A DNA stretch of 30,324 bases from an uncultured Leptospiraceae bacterium (GCA_937924465.1 CALDSP010000205.1:1-30324); one strand, 5' to 3'; counted from the first letter of the stretch, positions 16,409-25,409 are shown. Notes: a model not told the origin generated them from the sequence alone. Made by a program: numbers and translations.

Positions 16409-16913
16409 ATTCCAAGCGCTTAACTACAAAAGAATCTAAAATTTTACGGGCTTTTTCGTTAGCATTTTTCCCAGAGACTGATTTAGACAAATCTGAAAAT
16501 TTCCCTAGTCCGCGGATTTCTAGTTTTTCTTTTCCAGCCCTCTGCTCGGGACAGTTCTCATTGGGAGTAGGTTTCATTACATCCATCCGATAAATAATTC
16601 CTACAGGTTGGTTTTTGAAAAATCTCCACTCCATTTTTCGTTTATCTGTTGCACCAATAGGTTGATTAGAAAATTCAATTACCTCTTTTTGATCTTTGGA
16701 CTCAACTAAAACAGTCTCAAAACAAGCAGAATAGTTTACTTTTACAGAGTATTTTCCAATGGATTTACAAACCAAAGGAGCATCTCCTTCTGAATCTGAA
16801 GTTTCTGCTTTGCAGTCTTTTGAAAAATCAAGATAAGAACTCGTAAATTTTTCTTTTGCAAACAACGAAACTGAAATCCAGATTAATCCCAAAATTATAA
16901 AATAAATTCTCAT
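16407..16913 (-). CDS. Secreted protein of unknown function
   Basis: The product is 168 aa with a clear signal peptide (MRIYFIILGLIWISVSLFA, cleavage before KEKFT). The longer form starting at 16919 is less likely: AAGGA on the minus strand lies only 1 nt from that ATG but 6 nt from the ATG at 16913. The mature part has cysteines near DFSKDC, PLVCKS, YSACFE and NENCPEQ that could form two disulphides in the periplasm. It also contains a beta-rich region and a C-terminal amphipathic segment. I recognise no family. It is a single gene, convergent with the DUF1566 gene and divergent from the next gene. Confidence 0.78.
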   Translation of the reverse strand: MRIYFIILGLIWISVSLFAKEKFTSSYLDFSKDCKAETSDSEGDAPLVCKSIGKYSVKVNYSACFETVLVESKDQKEVIEFSNQPIGATDKRKMEWRFFKNQPVGIIYRMDVMKPTPNENCPEQRAGKEKLEIRGLGKFSDLSKSVSGKNANEKARKILDSFVVKRLE

Positions 16914-17089
16914 GTGCATTCCTTTCTGATATTCTTTTAATTTAAGTCATTCAAAATTCAACTTATAAAAATAATGTCAATTAATTTTTCTAAGATTAAT
17001 AAAATCAACCTAAAGTAAAAAATCAATATCAAGCAAATTTGAATTGTTTACAATACCGTAAAAATATAAATCTGTAAAAGAGGAAATTT

Positions 17090-18124
17090 TTGAATCAAAT
17101 TACTATGCACCTAGCTCTAGAATTTAGGAAAATTCTTGTCCTTGAAAAAAGTAAGTGGGAACAAATATTTTTAAATTATAAATTTGAGTATTCTCATATT
17201 GAGGAAACCGATTTTGAAAAAACTTTGTATAACATTTTAAATCTTTTCAATAAATTTGAAGATTGGAAAACATTAGAACTGAAAACAATCGTTGAAATTA
17301 TTTTTTCTCAAACTTTGGAAATGTTAGCTAAAAAACTTATAGGAGAAAATTCTCAATATCCCGAGTTCATGAATAAATGGGAATATATTATAGAATCTTT
17401 AGAAAACTTTAGTTATAAACATTTAGAATTTCTTTTTACCTATTTGCCAAATGTTTTAATTAATTTACAAAAAGAAAAAAAATTTTTAATCAATTATTGG
17501 ATACAAGATTACGTTAAAATCATTCCCGTTTGTGAAAATAACAAGCAGCTATTTCAAGTTGGTTTTGTTCTAGCATGGAAAAATGGATTAGCCAAATTTC
17601 GAAGTCAAAGTTTGGAATTATTAGAAGAACTTCCTTGCAATATATTAAATTTAATTTTTGAAACCCAACTTTCAGAAAATAATAAAAAACTTTTTATTGA
17701 ATTCTTAAAACAAAATCCATGGAATGATCCCAAATTATTTGAAAAACAAAACGCCAAGCTAACAATGAAAGTACATGTTGCAGGTGGACATAGTGCTTTA
17801 AATGGAATTTTCCTTCAACCTCCCACTTTTTATAACAAACATGCGAATATAGTAAATGATGAAGATAAAATTTTTCAAATTTACGCAGATTTTTTTGGAG
17901 TTAGTTTTGTGCCCATTTTTAGCCAAGAAATCCAAGAAGAACCAAATAACAACAATAAATTAGAAATTATTTTAAATAAAAATTGTATTTCTTATAAAGG
18001 GGAATCCTTTTTACTTCCTGCTTTTCCAGAGAATTTCCTTTTAAGAACAACGAAAGACTCATTTTTTGTAGTTTCAAATTTTACACATTACATGTTAGTT
18101 GGTGGATTCAATGGAAACTTATAA
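17090..18124 (+). CDS. Unrecognised protein coupled to the metallopeptidase/VWA gene
   Basis: This 344-aa cytosolic protein (no signal or membrane helix) probably starts at TTG 17090, since AGAGGA lies 5-6 nt upstream; the first ATG (17105) would sit too far from that site. The N-terminal two thirds is helical and rich in Lys, Glu, Phe and Asn. The last third has short beta segments around MKVHVAGGHSALNG and LNKNCISYKGESFLLP. Codon use is very AT-rich. I recognise no domain. Its end overlaps the start of the next gene by 14 nt, so the two products are made together and probably act together. Comparable loci elsewhere pair a VWA protein with a MoxR ATPase, but there is no Walker A motif here. 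Confidence 0.8.
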   Translation: MNQITMHLALEFRKILVLEKSKWEQIFLNYKFEYSHIEETDFEKTLYNILNLFNKFEDWKTLELKTIVEIIFSQTLEMLAKKLIGENSQYPEFMNKWEYIIESLENFSYKHLEFLFTYLPNVLINLQKEKKFLINYWIQDYVKIIPVCENNKQLFQVGFVLAWKNGLAKFRSQSLELLEELPCNILNLIFETQLSENNKKLFIEFLKQNPWNDPKLFEKQNAKLTMKVHVAGGHSALNGIFLQPPTFYNKHANIVNDEDKIFQIYADFFGVSFVPIFSQEIQEEPNNNNKLEIILNKNCISYKGESFLLPAFPENFLLRTTKDSFFVVSNFTHYMLVGGFNGNL

Positions 18125-19856
18125 GGAAGTTCTCTCCACATGGCAAAAGGCTTGGGAAGTAGCACTTTCTTTATGGACAAAATTTGCCCGATTAAGAGAA
18201 CCAAAATTTATCTTTAGCGAAAAGGAAAGACAAGAATTAAAAACTGGAAGACTATTTGCTATGATTCGTCTTACAGATCATACAATCATTGTAGATCTCC
18301 CCAAGATTATGCAACTTGGTTTGAGTGAATATCCTGTAGAAATTTTAGCGCATGAAATTGGACATCATATTGTGTATCCATCAAACCTTACGGATATGGG
18401 TAGAATGCTTTTACGAATTAAAAAGGCTCTTACCTTTCCCTCTTTAACTAGTTATACAAATTTTATAGGAAACATTTATACGGACCTACTCATTAACAAC
18501 AAACTAAAACTTGAGTTTGGATTAAACATTGACAAAGTCTATAAAAAATTTCAACCAGATAAAGTGGATCTATTTTGGAATTTCTACATGAGAATTTATG
18601 AACTATTATGGGCTCTTCCTAAAAATACCCTTACAAAAGGAGAAATTTCAAATACAATAGAAGCCGATGCAGGACTTGGAAATCGACTCATTCGAAACTT
18701 TGCAATTGATTGGATTTCTGGTGCAGGAAAATTTGCTTGTCTTTGCATTCCTTATCTTATGGAAAATAACTCTGCTCAAACACAAAACAAAATGAGTTAT
18801 TGGTTGGATAATTCCACTGTAAATGATAGTAATTATCAAGAAATTCCCTCAAGCTTATTTGACTTTGAAGAAATTGAGAAATCAGACATCCAACATCCTT
18901 CTATGGATCCAAATCTAAGTGAAATCCCTATACAAGAGAATGCAACCCAATCTCAATCAGCGCGTAACGTCCAAGCGAATCAATCCAACACCCGAAGTCC
19001 TAGCGAGATAAGAGAAATTTTAAATCAACTTGGAGTCCAATTTAATTTAACAGAATTTTTATACTCTTATTATAAACAACTTGCCCTTCCCCATTTAATT
19101 CCTTTTCCAAAAAAGTTCACATCTCAAGCCAAAGAAGAAATTTTAGAAGGAAGTGAAATTTGGGATATTAGCGATCCATTTGAAAATATCAATTGGTTTC
19201 AAACAGCATTGAAAAGTCCTATTCCCATTCCGGGTTATAGCATTTTAGAAGATTATTATGGAGAAATTGAGGGTGCTGGACAAAAATTTGAAACAATTGA
19301 TTTAGATATTTATATAGATTCTTCTGGCTCTATGCCAAATCCAAGTTATAAAGTTTCTTATTTAACTTTAGCAGGAGCAATCATTCTTCTTTCTGCGTTA
19401 CGCGCTAACTCCAAAGTCCAAGCCACTTTATGGAGTTGGAAGGATTTAAATTTAACTACTAAAGAATTCATTGAAGATGAAAAAAAATTAATGCAAATTG
19501 TAACAGGTTATTTAGGAGGAGGAACGCAATTTCCTTTGCATATTTTTGAAGAAACATACTCCACAAGAAAACCAACGGATAGAAAGGTTCATATTCTTAT
19601 CATTTCCGATGATGGAGTAGATACTATACTAGACAAATACAACAAACTTGATGGTTATGATATTTCGAAAATGGCTCTAGAAAAAGCAGGGGGAGGAGGA
19701 ACAATGGTTTTGAATTTACCTTATTCAATTAGTAAATATCCTAAATTAAAATTATTAAAAGAGCAAGGATGGAAAATTCACCGAGTGACGCAGTGGGAAG
19801 AATTGGTACAATTTGCAAGAAAGTTTGTTGAGGAGAATTATAAAAATACATTCTAG
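18111..19856 (+). CDS. Metallopeptidase-like / VWA fusion protein (DUF2201-type)
   Basis: The ATG at 18111 is preferred over TTG 18099 because GGTGG lies 6 nt upstream. The N-terminal part carries a zinc-protease motif, HEIGHH at 81-86 (HExxH), and then NIYTDLLINN near 121-130. This fits the DUF2201_N pattern, in which a downstream Asp completes the metal site. A polar, Gln/Ser/Asn-rich linker (about 250-305) leads to a VWA-like domain with a complete MIDAS: DSSGS 403-407, the Thr of LGGGTQF near 470 and the Asp of ISDDGVD near 503. VWA domains bind partners through a metal ion. Family relatives usually work with a MoxR-type AAA+ ATPase, absent from this window. The role is unknown; stress, assembly or conflict functions are possible. 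Confidence 0.85.
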   Translation: METYKEVLSTWQKAWEVALSLWTKFARLREPKFIFSEKERQELKTGRLFAMIRLTDHTIIVDLPKIMQLGLSEYPVEILAHEIGHHIVYPSNLTDMGRMLLRIKKALTFPSLTSYTNFIGNIYTDLLINNKLKLEFGLNIDKVYKKFQPDKVDLFWNFYMRIYELLWALPKNTLTKGEISNTIEADAGLGNRLIRNFAIDWISGAGKFACLCIPYLMENNSAQTQNKMSYWLDNSTVNDSNYQEIPSSLFDFEEIEKSDIQHPSMDPNLSEIPIQENATQSQSARNVQANQSNTRSPSEIREILNQLGVQFNLTEFLYSYYKQLALPHLIPFPKKFTSQAKEEILEGSEIWDISDPFENINWFQTALKSPIPIPGYSILEDYYGEIEGAGQKFETIDLDIYIDSSGSMPNPSYKVSYLTLAGAIILLSALRANSKVQATLWSWKDLNLTTKEFIEDEKKLMQIVTGYLGGGTQFPLHIFEETYSTRKPTDRKVHILIISDDGVDTILDKYNKLDGYDISKMALEKAGGGGTMVLNLPYSISKYPKLKLLKEQGWKIHRVTQWEELVQFARKFVEENYKNTF

Positions 19857-19922
19857 TTGTCTAATACTATTAGATTTTTGCAACCTTTTCCTTTTCTTTC
19901 CATCTTAAAAGATGGAGGAAAA

Positions 19923-20858
19923 ATGGAAAGTATCCAATCATTACAAAAAAAACCCAAAAGTCAACGTACGACACTAATTTTATTTATTCTTATTTCGTTT
20001 ACACCCTTGTTTGTGTTCTTTGTTCCCTTTTCTTGGGAATTAATAGGAGTAGCTGTGTTTACCTACTTTTTGAGAATGTTTGGAATTACGGGAGCGTATC
20101 ACCGTTATTTTTCACATAACGCTTATAAAACGTCACGCGTCATGCAATTTATTTTAGCTTGGCTTGGTTGCATGGCAATGCAAAAAGGACCTTTATGGTG
20201 GGCGGCTCATCATCGTAATCATCATAAATATTCTGACACTGAAAAAGATTTACACTCTCCTAGGCATGGATTTTGGCATTCTCATATGCTTTGGTTTTTA
20301 AGAGATGATCACAATGAGTTTGATCCTAAAATCATAAAAGATTACATGAAATACCCTGAATTAGTTTGGCTCGATAAATACCATTGGATTCCCCCTTTGT
20401 TATTTTCTATAGTGCTTGGACTTATTAGTTTTCCAGTTCTAGTTTATGGATATGGAGTTGCTAATTTTTTAGCAGGACATGCCACTTACTCTATTAATTC
20501 ATTAGCTCATGTAATTGGAAAACAACGTTTCAACGCAGGAGATGACAGTAAAAACCATTTCTTTCTTGCCATTCTTACAATGGGAGAAGGCTGGCACAAC
20601 AACCATCATTATTACAGACATTCCGCTAACATGGGATTTTATTGGTATGAAATTGATCTAACTTATTATATATTAAAAACTATGGAATTTTTTGGTTTGA
20701 TTTGGGACTTAAAGAAACCCCCCATTCATGTTTTAGAAGAAGGTTTAAAAAATGACGCAATTGCAAAGGGAAAACAAAAATATAAAAACACAAAAGGGGA
20801 ATGGATAGAAATTTTACCGCAAGAAACAAAAAAAGAAGTTAGTTTAGTTACAACTTAA
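19923..20858 (+). CDS. Membrane acyl-CoA/acyl-lipid desaturase (delta-9 type)
   Basis: A diiron membrane enzyme that introduces a cis double bond into fatty acyl chains, controlling membrane fluidity. The three histidine boxes are intact: HRYFSH 60-65, HHRNHH 96-101 and HNNHH 225-229, within GEGWHNNHHYYRHSANMGFYW. Four or so membrane segments surround them, and the 311-aa length is normal. The frame is open back to a TTG directly after the previous stop, but GGAGG at 19914-19918 marks the ATG at 19923 as the real start; the extension lacks family similarity. The gap to the VWA gene is 66 nt, so read-through transcription is possible. A strong hairpin follows the stop. Confidence 0.93.
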   Translation: MESIQSLQKKPKSQRTTLILFILISFTPLFVFFVPFSWELIGVAVFTYFLRMFGITGAYHRYFSHNAYKTSRVMQFILAWLGCMAMQKGPLWWAAHHRNHHKYSDTEKDLHSPRHGFWHSHMLWFLRDDHNEFDPKIIKDYMKYPELVWLDKYHWIPPLLFSIVLGLISFPVLVYGYGVANFLAGHATYSINSLAHVIGKQRFNAGDDSKNHFFLAILTMGEGWHNNHHYYRHSANMGFYWYEIDLTYYILKTMEFFGLIWDLKKPPIHVLEEGLKNDAIAKGKQKYKNTKGEWIEILPQETKKEVSLVTT

Positions 20859-20864
20859 AAGGAT

Positions 20865-20887
20865 AACAGGGGAGCTCTCCCCTGTTT
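20865..20887. terminator. Strong hairpin terminator between convergent genes
   Basis: AACAGGGGA-gctc-TCCCCTGTT is a perfect 9-bp stem with a 4-nt loop, starting 7 nt after the desaturase stop. Only three T follow at once, with a longer T-run about 10 nt later. It sits between convergent genes and probably serves both. Confidence 0.8.
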
Positions 20888-20895
20888 ACATGAGT

Positions 20896-21099
20896 TTATT
20901 TTTTTTCTATAGTAGAAATTTTTAAAGGTAAATACAAAGGACAAAAACCTATTATACTTGTAAGTAAAAAGACTCCCGCAAGAACAAGAAGAATAATCCC
21001 TACTGTTCCTTCTACTACTCCAGCAAAGTACAAGATTGCAAAAAGAATTGCTAATCCAATTCGAAAACCTCTATCTAAATTACCCATGTTTTTGGTCAT
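20896..21099 (-). CDS. DUF2892 small membrane protein
   Basis: A 67-aa protein starting MTKNMGNLDRGFRIG, with two membrane helices and a GFCPLYLPL turn near the end. This is the typical DUF2892 layout ('N.G..DR..R', then helices, then 'G.CPLY'), also seen as the C-terminal part of YgaP-like rhodaneses. The start at 21099 is fixed by a perfect AAAGGAGG 5 nt upstream (21105-21112), although the frame stays open to 21156. The usual role is unknown; members are often linked to sulphur or redox genes, but nothing nearby supports that here. Confidence 0.88.
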   Translation of the reverse strand: MTKNMGNLDRGFRIGLAILFAILYFAGVVEGTVGIILLVLAGVFLLTSIIGFCPLYLPLKISTIEKK

Positions 21100-21291
21100 A
21101 AAAACCTCCTTTGAACATTTTTTTAAAATAAGATAGAATAGCAAGCTATATAACAAGAAGTTTAAGTTTGATTAGAAAGCATAGATTATAGAAGAGTTAG
21201 CCTCTTTTGAGTCATAAAAATGTTTTTTGATTTACCTAAAATCTTATTTTTTAGGAATGTATAAAGGAAACCAAAAACGAAAGGAGCAAAA

Positions 21292-22284
21292 ATGGCAAAC
21301 CTAAAACATCCAAAAGAGGCACTCTTTGCGGGTGAAAAACCTTTCCCCATTATACCCGTATGTGAACACTTTGCTGGTTCAGAAAAATTAATCACAAAAG
21401 CTTTAGAAATGCAAAACAAAATGGGTGGTCTTTTTGATATTACAATGGACTGTGAAGATGGAGCTCAAACCGGCAAAGAAAAAGAACATGCCGAAATGAT
21501 TGTTCGAATCCAAAATTCAGAACTAAATAAATTAAAAATGAGTGGAGTTCGCATTCACGATTATACAAATCCTTATTGGAAACAAGATGTGGATATTGTA
21601 ATTCCAGGGGCAGGGAATAAAATTGCTTATATCACAATCCCTAAACCAACCAAAGCAAGCCATGTCTCAGAAATGATTTCTTATATTCAGGATGTGGCAA
21701 AAAAAAGTGGAATTCAAAGAGAAATTCCCATCCATGTTTTAATTGAAACTCATGGGGCGTTACGTGAAGTAGATGAAATAGCCGGTCTACCTTGGGTACA
21801 AGTTTTAGACTTTGGACTTATGGATTTTATTTCAGGTCACCATGGAGCTATTCCAGATGATTGTATGAGAAGTCCCGGACAATTTGAACATGCAGTTTTA
21901 AGACGTGCAAAAGCAGAAGTAGTGGCTGTTGCCTTAGCACATGGAATTGTCCCAGCACATAACGTAACACTCGATTTAAAAAATCCATACCAAACTTACC
22001 AAGACGCTCACAGAGCAAAATATGAATTTGGTTTCCTGCGAATGTGGTCTATTTACCCAACACAAATCCAAGCAATTGTAGATGCAATGAAACCCGATTA
22101 CAGTAAAGTTCAAGAAGCCTGCGAAATTCTTTTAAAGGCTCAAGAAGCAGACTGGGGACCAATCCAACATGCAGGTGAACTTCATGATCGCGCAACGTAT
22201 CGCTATTTTTGGGAACTTGTGCAAGAAGCTAAAATTACAGGAGAGAAATTACCTGAAGAAGTAGAAAAAAGATTCTTTAGTTAA
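21292..22284 (+). CDS. CitE-like HpcH/HpaI-family CoA-ester lyase
   Basis: A 330-aa TIM-barrel enzyme of the HpcH/HpaI aldolase / citrate lyase beta group, which cleaves or forms C-C bonds of acyl-CoA or 2-oxo acid substrates with Mg2+. The visible signatures are TMDCEDGAQTG (metal and acyl site, residues about 51-61), GVRIHD (catalytic Arg), HVLIETHGAL (metal-binding Glu near 160) and LDFGLMDF. The substrate cannot be fixed: malyl-CoA, citramalyl-CoA and beta-methylmalyl-CoA are all possible. The ATG has AAAGGAGC upstream. It is a single gene, divergent from the DUF2892 gene, with its own terminator. Confidence 0.9.
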   Translation: MANLKHPKEALFAGEKPFPIIPVCEHFAGSEKLITKALEMQNKMGGLFDITMDCEDGAQTGKEKEHAEMIVRIQNSELNKLKMSGVRIHDYTNPYWKQDVDIVIPGAGNKIAYITIPKPTKASHVSEMISYIQDVAKKSGIQREIPIHVLIETHGALREVDEIAGLPWVQVLDFGLMDFISGHHGAIPDDCMRSPGQFEHAVLRRAKAEVVAVALAHGIVPAHNVTLDLKNPYQTYQDAHRAKYEFGFLRMWSIYPTQIQAIVDAMKPDYSKVQEACEILLKAQEADWGPIQHAGELHDRATYRYFWELVQEAKITGEKLPEEVEKRFFS

Positions 22285-22294
22285 AAATGATTAC

Positions 22295-22326
22295 CCCACA
22301 GCTAAAAATTTCAGTTGTGGGTTTTA
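22295..22326 (+). terminator. Rho-independent terminator of the CitE-like gene
   Basis: CCCACAGCT (22295-22303) pairs with AGTTGTGGG (22313-22321), a 9-bp stem with one G-T wobble and a 9-nt loop, followed by TTTT and AT-rich sequence, 10 nt after the stop codon. Confidence 0.85.
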
Positions 22327-22399
22327 TATAATTTTTCCTTTCTAAAGAGTGAACGTCTTTATTGTATTTTGCGAAAAGTCTGGTATTTTAACTTACATT

Positions 22400-23803
22400 A
22401 TGAAACTAAAGATAGTTTTATTTATTTTACTGTATTTTATTTTTTGTACCAAAGAAAAAGACGTCCAAACACTGAAAATTGGAATTCCTTCCGATATAGG
22501 AAGTCTGGATCCACTTTTTGCAACTGATTTAATGTCAAGAAAACTCAATTCTCTTTACTTTCGAAAACTTTTTCGTAAAGGAAAAGAGGGTCAAATAGAA
22601 AAAGATTTAGCTTACAAGTACTCTTGGAATCAAAATAAGTTATTAGTTCAAATACAAGATGATTTCCTAAACAGCAATGATGTCGTTTACTCTTTAACAA
22701 GAACTAAGACTACAGAACACCCTTTAAGTTTTTTGTATAACTCAATTCAAGAAATTAAAAAAATTTCTGAACATGAAATTTCTTTATCTTGTAAATGTGA
22801 TTTAGAAGAATTGTTAGATATTCTTTCAAACCCCGCAAGCTCTATTTATAAAGCGTACTCTGATCAAAAAAATTATGTCTCTAAAAAAAATATTTCTCTT
22901 TTAAATTGGAGTAGAGGAAATGAAGTTTTACTAGAATATTTACATCCTAAATTTACAAAAATTAAACTTCAAGTAATAGCAAACGCATTTACTGGAATTT
23001 ATCTTTTTTCAAATCAACAATTACACATATTTAAGATTCCATATTTCTTTTATAATCATCCTTCCCTTGGCTCTGGAAGGTTTTTGTCTCTTTCTGGAAG
23101 CTCTGTGCAATATATAGCAATCAATCATAAAAATCCATGTTTTGATAAATACTTTCGCTTAGCTTTGAATTTAGGAATTGATAAAGAAAAAATTATCCAA
23201 AAAATATTTTTTGGATTAGCACAAACAACTTATACGTCGTTTCCGAAAAAATATACTCATCAAGCTTTACAAATAAAAGATTACATTTTTGAATATTCTC
23301 CAGATCTTGCAAAAGGATATCTACAAAAATCTATTTGTTATGAAAAATTAAAAAAACAAAGCTTAGACTTTCGCATGCGCGCCGATGATGAAAACAAAGC
23401 AAAAGGGTTAGCAATTGCACATTATATGCAAGAGTTAGGCTTAAAAGTGAAACTTCATCCTATGGAAAAAGCTCCTCTTTATAAAGAAAATGGAGAAGGC
23501 AAGGGAGACTTAACTTTACTTACTTGGTATGTAGACTATGACTCTGCTTTAAATTTCGTAGATCCCCTTTTTGCCTCTGATAAGTTTGGAAATGCAGGGA
23601 ATCGCTCTTTTTATAAAAATTTAGAGCTAGATAAAATAATTCAAAAATCTAGAAAAAATTTTTTATTAACTAAAGAATTTAAAGAAAAAGTTATGAACAT
23701 TTTATTTGAGGATTTACCTTGGGTTTTTTTGTGGTCATTAAATGAAAACTATCTTGTTCAAACAAATTTGGATTTAGAAGAAATAAATGACTTTTTATTT
23801 TAA
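22400..23803 (+). CDS. Peptide-type (SBP_bac_5) solute-binding lipoprotein, orphan
   Basis: The frame is open from a GTG at 22349, but the ATG at 22400 begins a lipoprotein signal, MKLKIVLFILLYFIFC, with C16 in a relaxed spirochaetal lipobox, so I take it as the start even though no clear Shine-Dalgarno is visible. The mature 450 residues follow the family-5 plan: LKIGIPSDIGSLDPLFATD near the N-terminus, LALNLGIDKEKIIQKIFFG in the middle, a YTSFPKKYTHQAL stretch, the DLAKGYLQKS repeat and the C-terminal LLTWYVDYDSALNFVDPLF. Such proteins bind oligopeptides, nickel or other ligands for ABC importers. No permease or ATPase gene is adjacent, so it may work with a transporter encoded elsewhere. 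Confidence 0.88.
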   Translation: MKLKIVLFILLYFIFCTKEKDVQTLKIGIPSDIGSLDPLFATDLMSRKLNSLYFRKLFRKGKEGQIEKDLAYKYSWNQNKLLVQIQDDFLNSNDVVYSLTRTKTTEHPLSFLYNSIQEIKKISEHEISLSCKCDLEELLDILSNPASSIYKAYSDQKNYVSKKNISLLNWSRGNEVLLEYLHPKFTKIKLQVIANAFTGIYLFSNQQLHIFKIPYFFYNHPSLGSGRFLSLSGSSVQYIAINHKNPCFDKYFRLALNLGIDKEKIIQKIFFGLAQTTYTSFPKKYTHQALQIKDYIFEYSPDLAKGYLQKSICYEKLKKQSLDFRMRADDENKAKGLAIAHYMQELGLKVKLHPMEKAPLYKENGEGKGDLTLLTWYVDYDSALNFVDPLFASDKFGNAGNRSFYKNLELDKIIQKSRKNFLLTKEFKEKVMNILFEDLPWVFLWSLNENYLVQTNLDLEEINDFLF

Positions 23804-24052
23804 AAATTTTATCAACCTCCATGTTTTTTACTTGTAAAAATTCAAAAAGAAAAATTTGTATAATTACAAAGAATAGAAAAGTTGTAAATCAAAATAAAAA
23901 TTTATCCGTAAATAAAATTAAAGATCAATATTACAAATTCTTAATTTTAAAAATAAATTTCTCATTGAATAAAACTTATTCAAATAACTTCGAAATGTTG
24001 TTGGATACAAATTTTTTAAATAACTCTATCTTTCAACAAAACGAGGTTTTTC

Positions 24053-24268
24053 ATGAATCAAACTTCTTCACAGTTCCGAAAAGTTCTAACTCGCTACATT
24101 TCTTTTAGAGGAATTGACATTGTACTCCACTTAAAAGATGGGACCGTTATAGAACTGGATAAAAATCGTAAAATAGAAGGAAATTTCATAATTCGAAACC
24201 ATAAGGATGGGAAAGTAGAAAAAATTGAAATCTCCAAAATTAAAAGGGCTGATTTCTTTGCTGCTTAA
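24053..24268 (+). CDS. Small conserved-looking protein, possible SH3/Sm-like barrel
   Basis: This 71-aa protein starts at ATG 24053 with ACGAGG about 6 nt upstream. After a short helix (SSQFRKVLTRY) it shows a run of short strands: IDIVLHLKDG, VIELDK, NFIIRNHKDG and KVEKIEISKIKRADFF. This strand-turn order suggests a small beta-barrel of SH3 or Sm type; the strand pattern is a little like Hfq, but the Hfq signature residues are absent. No signal peptide. Its stop codon overlaps the convergent gene stop (shared TTAA). The function is unknown. The 249 bp upstream (23804-24052) are AT-rich and hold a possible TATAAT (23859-23864) but no other clear feature. Confidence 0.7.
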   Translation: MNQTSSQFRKVLTRYISFRGIDIVLHLKDGTVIELDKNRKIEGNFIIRNHKDGKVEKIEISKIKRADFFAA

Positions 24269-25404
24269 TTGATTCTTTTCCAAATAATCCATCTATCGGG
24301 GCTTGCAGTAATAATCAAATTATCGGTAGGATTTATAGCAATTGCACTCACGTTTCGTAAATGACCTTTTAAGTGTTGTATGAGTTCACCCTTAAACGAC
24401 CAAATCATCCCACCGTTTGATCCACCTGTAAGGATAAATTTTTCAGAGTTAAAAAATTTATAAAAAGACTTAAACTCTTCATTTAAGCTATATTCTTCAT
24501 TACTAAATATGTCTTTTTCAATCTTTACATTTATAAGAGCTTCTTTTCTCTCTCCAATTCTAAAAAGCCCCCACTCTTTTGAATTCCCAAACAAAAAAAT
24601 TTGTAACTTTGAGGCATAATCTATTGAAACAATTTTAGAATCAAATATAAAAAAATTTTCTTGCTTTCCTACCTTACTCCAAATGGAAAAATTTTTATCT
24701 TCATAATTCACAAATTTATTATTCGAAAGTTGAATTAAATGTAAACTTTTTCCTTCCCTTTTCCAATTTAGATTTCCTTTTTCATCAAAGGAGCGAACCT
24801 CTTTTTTGTTGTTTGCGAAGTCATAACAAAGAAGAAGGACTTGATCTTCCGTTGTATTGATTATTGCATCATAAACAAAATAAGAATTAGACTCACAATA
24901 AAAGTTAGAAAAACTTTCTCCTTTCCAATTATACAAAGTGGCTTTATGTGTCCAAGAAGTACCTGCAACAATTTTTTCTCCATCTTCAGAAACTCCAATT
25001 CCCGTAAATCCACCCTGTACTAGCTGCCTATGATTGAGAATTTTGACTTCCTTGAAAGTTTCTAAAGAAAGTTTTGTCAAATTCCAACGATTAATAAAAG
25101 TAGCATACTTTCCATCTTGTGAGATAGAAATTTCATAGACTCTTCTATGAATATTTTGTGGAAAAATTTTTAATATTTCAAAGTGAGGAAGTGTTTCATT
25201 GTCGGGAGCTAAATTTAGATCAGGAACCTGCTCTGAAACTGTAGGCAATTGAAATAAATTAGCAGGTTTCCCAACTATTCTTTGTTTTACAAGTGGATAG
25301 TTGAATTCCAAATTTTTAGGAATCAAACAATTCTGTAAAACAATTAAAACAGCAAAAAAGCTAAACTTTTTTCTCACAAATAAACACTTAAAAACAGCTT
25401 TCAA
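24265..25404 (-). CDS. WD40-like beta-propeller lipoprotein
   Basis: The 379-aa product has a long basic leader and hydrophobic core ending in a relaxed lipobox, LQNC (C26), so it is probably membrane-anchored. The body repeats a WD40/propeller pattern: YEISISQDGKYATFINRWN, IGVSEDGEKIVAGTSW, ILTGGSNGGMIWS and, clearest, HLKGHLRNVSAIAINPTDN followed by IITASPDRWIIWKR (a GH...D...W/IW blade). Propellers act as binding platforms; the partner is unknown. It starts 5 nt after the greA stop on the same strand, so it is probably co-transcribed with greA, although the pairing makes no obvious functional sense. Confidence 0.82.
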   Translation of the reverse strand: MKAVFKCLFVRKKFSFFAVLIVLQNCLIPKNLEFNYPLVKQRIVGKPANLFQLPTVSEQVPDLNLAPDNETLPHFEILKIFPQNIHRRVYEISISQDGKYATFINRWNLTKLSLETFKEVKILNHRQLVQGGFTGIGVSEDGEKIVAGTSWTHKATLYNWKGESFSNFYCESNSYFVYDAIINTTEDQVLLLCYDFANNKKEVRSFDEKGNLNWKREGKSLHLIQLSNNKFVNYEDKNFSIWSKVGKQENFFIFDSKIVSIDYASKLQIFLFGNSKEWGLFRIGERKEALINVKIEKDIFSNEEYSLNEEFKSFYKFFNSEKFILTGGSNGGMIWSFKGELIQHLKGHLRNVSAIAINPTDNLIITASPDRWIIWKRIN

Positions 25405-25409
25405 GCTAT

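Noticed and set aside
19857..19922. N-terminal extension of the desaturase from TTG 19857
   Set aside because: No ribosome site precedes the TTG, whereas GGAGG stands directly before the ATG at 19923; the extension has no family similarity.
7917..22000. Recurrent GTTACG/CGTAAC hexamer, suspected as an uptake or methylation signal
   Set aside because: About ten copies were counted, roughly what base composition predicts for both strands; most lie inside ordinary codons.
23821..24108. A 95-aa open frame upstream of and overlapping the 71-aa gene
   Set aside because: Its composition is that of translated AT-rich noncoding DNA (Asn, Lys, Phe), it has no ribosome site, and its end lies in another frame of the better supported gene at 24053.
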